Position numbers and translations under genes: made by a program
Part shown: in pieces, positions 5,796 through 7,102 of the stretch
Position numbering within the stretch: position 1 is the stretch's first letter
Layout: each line of letters starts with the position of its first letter
Source of the DNA: Campylobacter sp.
Lineage (GTDB): Bacteria; Campylobacterota; Campylobacteria; Campylobacterales; Campylobacteraceae
NCBI GenBank assembly: GCA_024680445.1
Contig: JAILCJ010000092.1
Location: 1-7,102 of the forward strand
Reading direction: 5' to 3'
Length of the DNA stretch: 7,102 nt
Notes under the pieces: model-generated
What the model was told of the DNA's origin: nothing
Seen by the model: the letters and a program-made list of their open reading frames with translations, nothing else
The model's database searches: none

Positions 5796-5819
5796 GCTAA
5801 GTTTTTAGTAAAACTTGGC
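5796..5819 (+). other. Hairpin just upstream of the DUF2628-like gene
   Basis: GCTAAGTTTT (5796-5805) pairs with AAAACTTGGC (5810-5819) with one G-T pair and a 4-base loop. It ends 7 bases before the AAGGA site and 18 bases before the TTG start. It may be a second terminator for yceI or an element of the next gene's leader; the sequence does not decide. Confidence 0.5.
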
Positions 5820-5826
5820 ATTATTT

Positions 5827-5831
5827 AAGGA
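5827..5831 (+). promoter_or_regulatory. Ribosome binding site AAGGA deciding a TTG start
   Basis: AAGGA with 6-base spacing to TTG at 5838. The nearby ATG at 5831 overlaps this site and opens a frame of only 14 codons, so TTG is the better start. Confidence 0.65.
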
Positions 5832-5837
5832 TGAATT

Positions 5838-6335
5838 TTGACAAAATATACAAAAGAGATTTTTTCAGATCCTGAAAAACTTCGCCAAAAACTTCAAATT
5901 TACTTGCAAACACCAAACAAAGTTGAACTTTACGCCAAGGCAGCCGAGCTGTTTTTTAATGGCGGCGGCAAAGAAAAACTAGCAAAAATCCCAACTTTTA
6001 GCTGGTGGGCTTTCTTTGCCCATGCTTTGTTTTTCATGTATCGTAGGGATTATGTAAATATGATTATTTGTTTTTTTGTCCCAATTTTGCCTTTTATGTT
6101 GCCAAACTGGTGGGAGCATATATGGATTTTTTGCCTGCCGTATACGATTTTTTTGTTTTATGCTGTATTTGCAAAGTATATAATAATCTCAAATTTTGAA
6201 AAAGCTTTACGATACGAGGACGACCAAATGCTAAAAAACATGGGCGGAGTTAATAAAATAGCCGTTTTTATAGGCTTGGCTATCTTGGCTGTGTTTTTGT
6301 TTTTAGCTGTTGTTGCTATTATAAATGGTCAATAA
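5838..6335 (+). CDS. DUF2628-like inner-membrane protein of unknown function
   Basis: A 165-residue protein. The cytosol-like N-terminal part (1-50) is charged and helical. FSWWAFFAHALFFMYRRDYVNMI at 54-76 has the layout of DUF2628 proteins (aromatic-rich FxWxAFF..pfWhhYRk.y). Hydrophobic segments lie at about 55-66, 72-89, 94-116 and 140-162, so three or four pass the membrane; NGQ ends the chain. No catalytic motif is visible. The TTG start is chosen by the AAGGA at 5827-5831. No clear promoter is seen just upstream beyond weak TAAGTT- or TAAAAC-like boxes, so transcription may begin in the gap after the yceI terminator or read through it. The next gene follows after 16 bases, so the two are probably an operon. 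DUF2628 assignment is by motif memory; a generic small membrane protein is the alternative. Confidence 0.85.
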   Translation: MTKYTKEIFSDPEKLRQKLQIYLQTPNKVELYAKAAELFFNGGGKEKLAKIPTFSWWAFFAHALFFMYRRDYVNMIICFFVPILPFMLPNWWEHIWIFCLPYTIFLFYAVFAKYIIISNFEKALRYEDDQMLKNMGGVNKIAVFIGLAILAVFLFLAVVAIINGQ

Positions 6336-6340
6336 ATTTT

Positions 6341-6346
6341 AAGGAG
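6341..6346 (+). promoter_or_regulatory. Ribosome binding site AAGGAG for the Cys-rich repeat protein
   Basis: AAGGAG with 5-base A-only spacing to ATG at 6352, inside the 16-base gap after the DUF2628-like gene. It supports efficient translation from an operon mRNA. Confidence 0.75.
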
Positions 6347-6351
6347 AAAAA

Positions 6352-6945
6352 ATGAAAAAATTTCTTTTAGCCTTGGCTGTATTTTCGACATTGTTTGCCG
6401 ATGAAAAACTTGATGCTATGTTTGATATTATAAAAGCCCAGTGCGATAATGGCGATAAAAAAATGTGCGAAACTATCGGACATTTATATAACGATACCGT
6501 AAAAGACAAAGAGCAAAGCAAGATATATTTTAAGAAAGCTTGTGACATGGGCGAGTATCAAGCTTGCGGTTTTTTGGGGCTTGTTTATAACGAGCTAAAT
6601 GATAAAAAATCAGCGATACAAAGTGCAAAAAAAGCCTGCGAAAACAACGCCCCCTTCCCAGCTTGCTTATTTTTGGCAGAAACTTTTTTAGAAAATTATG
6701 ATAAGGCAAATTTTATGAAATATGCCAAACCTGCTTGCCAAACAAGGCAAAATTACAAAAAATTCGACAAAATCAAACTTTGGGACGGCAGATATACAGA
6801 TTCAAAATTCGAATCACTTTGTGCTTTGCATGAAAGCATAGAAGTTTGCGATAGCATAAAAAAAGGCGCCCCAGTGCCTAAGGCAAAACCTGGCTGGCAA
6901 GATTACAAAAGTATATGCAAATTCATAGACGAGGAATTTAAATAA
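6352..6945 (+). CDS. Secreted Cys-rich Sel1/Hcp-like repeat protein
   Basis: A 197-residue protein with a signal peptide at 1-16 (MKKFLLALAVFSTLFA, then DEKL), so it is probably periplasmic or exported. It has alpha-helical repeats with cysteine pairs: Cys31/Cys39, Cys64/Cys72 and Cys96/Cys105. The first cysteine of each repeat recurs every 32-33 residues (31, 64, 96, 129). KKACDMGEYQACGFLGLVYN at 61-80 is very like the Helicobacter Hcp (Sel1-like) repeat, in which cysteines seven residues apart form a disulfide clamp inside one helix pair. Cys129 lacks its partner; Cys157, Cys166 and Cys189 lie in a divergent C-terminal part (130-197) that I do not recognise. Hcp proteins of H. pylori have been linked to penicillin binding and host immune responses; that cannot be assumed here. 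It is likely co-transcribed with the membrane protein before it. Confidence 0.85.
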   Translation: MKKFLLALAVFSTLFADEKLDAMFDIIKAQCDNGDKKMCETIGHLYNDTVKDKEQSKIYFKKACDMGEYQACGFLGLVYNELNDKKSAIQSAKKACENNAPFPACLFLAETFLENYDKANFMKYAKPACQTRQNYKKFDKIKLWDGRYTDSKFESLCALHESIEVCDSIKKGAPVPKAKPGWQDYKSICKFIDEEFK

Positions 6946-6947
6946 TC

Positions 6948-6995
6948 TTGCATTTTATGCAAAATTTCTGCTTTTAATTTGCTAAATTTAAAAGC
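6948..6995. other. Two AT-rich hairpins after the Cys-rich repeat gene, possible weak terminators
   Basis: TTGCAT and ATGCAA (6948-6962) form a 6-base stem with a TTT loop, 3 bases after the stop codon. GCTTTTAA (6970-6977) and TTAAAAGC (6988-6995) form an 8-base stem with a 10-base loop. Neither has a strong GC stem plus U-tract, so a terminator role is only possible. Confidence 0.4.
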
Positions 6996-7003
6996 AAATT
7001 TGT

Positions 7004-7090
7004 ATCAAATTTGATAATTCACAAGTTGAAATTTGATAATCAAAAAATCCACAGAGTGAGCGAACACAAATCAAATTTGATGATTCACAA
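7004..7090. repeat. Two copies of a 21-base noncoding repeat
   Basis: The copies at 7004-7024 and 7070-7090 differ at one base (position 13, A or G). Each begins with the palindrome ATCAAATTTGAT and ends ATTCACAA. A partial third copy (GAAATTTGATAATCA) is at 7028-7042. GCAAATTTG also occurs at 6994-7002 and 7093-7101, beside each copy, which suggests a longer decayed unit of about 66 bases that may continue beyond the window. I see no reading frame, tRNA or other gene in 6946-7102. Confidence 0.6.
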
Positions 7091-7102
7091 AAGCAAATTT
7101 GA

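Noticed and set aside
7004..7090. CRISPR array at the right edge
   Set aside because: Only two full copies with a palindromic, AT-rich 21-base unit, unequal spacing to the partial copy, and no cas gene in the window.

Overview
The window is a gene-dense, AT-rich piece of a Campylobacterota chromosome, most likely a Campylobacter. Four things point there: the proteins (CdsA, Dxr, a short ~435-residue NFACT protein, YceI, an Hcp-like Cys-rich protein), the AAGGAG-type ribosome sites, the T-rich stretches upstream of TATAAT-like -10 boxes with no clear -35, and the gene order NFACT / small protein / cdsA / dxr / M14 carboxypeptidase, which matches the C. jejuni order as I remember it. The many CAAATTTG words and the uraA gene sitting in this cluster argue for a species other than C. 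jejuni, but I cannot name it.

Minus strand, read from 5041 down to 1. An NFACT-family (RqcH-like) protein is followed after 3 bases by a 114-residue acidic protein of unknown function. A 199-base gap with a likely internal promoter leads into cdsA (CDP-diacylglycerol synthesis), dxr (first committed step of the MEP isoprenoid pathway), uraA (uracil permease) and the first 45 codons of a periplasmic M14 peptidoglycan carboxypeptidase of the Csd4/Pgp1 type. From cdsA onward the genes overlap or nearly touch, so they are probably co-transcribed and translationally coupled. The theme is envelope building (phospholipid precursor, isoprenoid precursor for the undecaprenyl carrier, peptidoglycan trimming for cell shape), with a nucleobase transporter in the middle.

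Plus strand, read from 5042 up to 7102. A divergent promoter region of about 130 bases separates NFACT from yceI, which encodes a secreted lipocalin-like protein and ends in a hairpin terminator. Next comes a two-gene unit: a DUF2628-like membrane protein with a TTG start, then a secreted Cys-rich Sel1/Hcp-like repeat protein. The last ~157 bases are noncoding and carry AT-rich hairpins and two copies of a 21-base repeat that may continue beyond the window.

I saw no CRISPR array, tRNA, rRNA, insertion sequence or phage gene. I found no clear new multi-gene system. The items most worth a second look are the unknown acidic protein coupled to NFACT, an Asp-to-Asn change at a key NFACT position, a probable leaderless NFACT mRNA, and the DUF2628/Cys-rich repeat pair.
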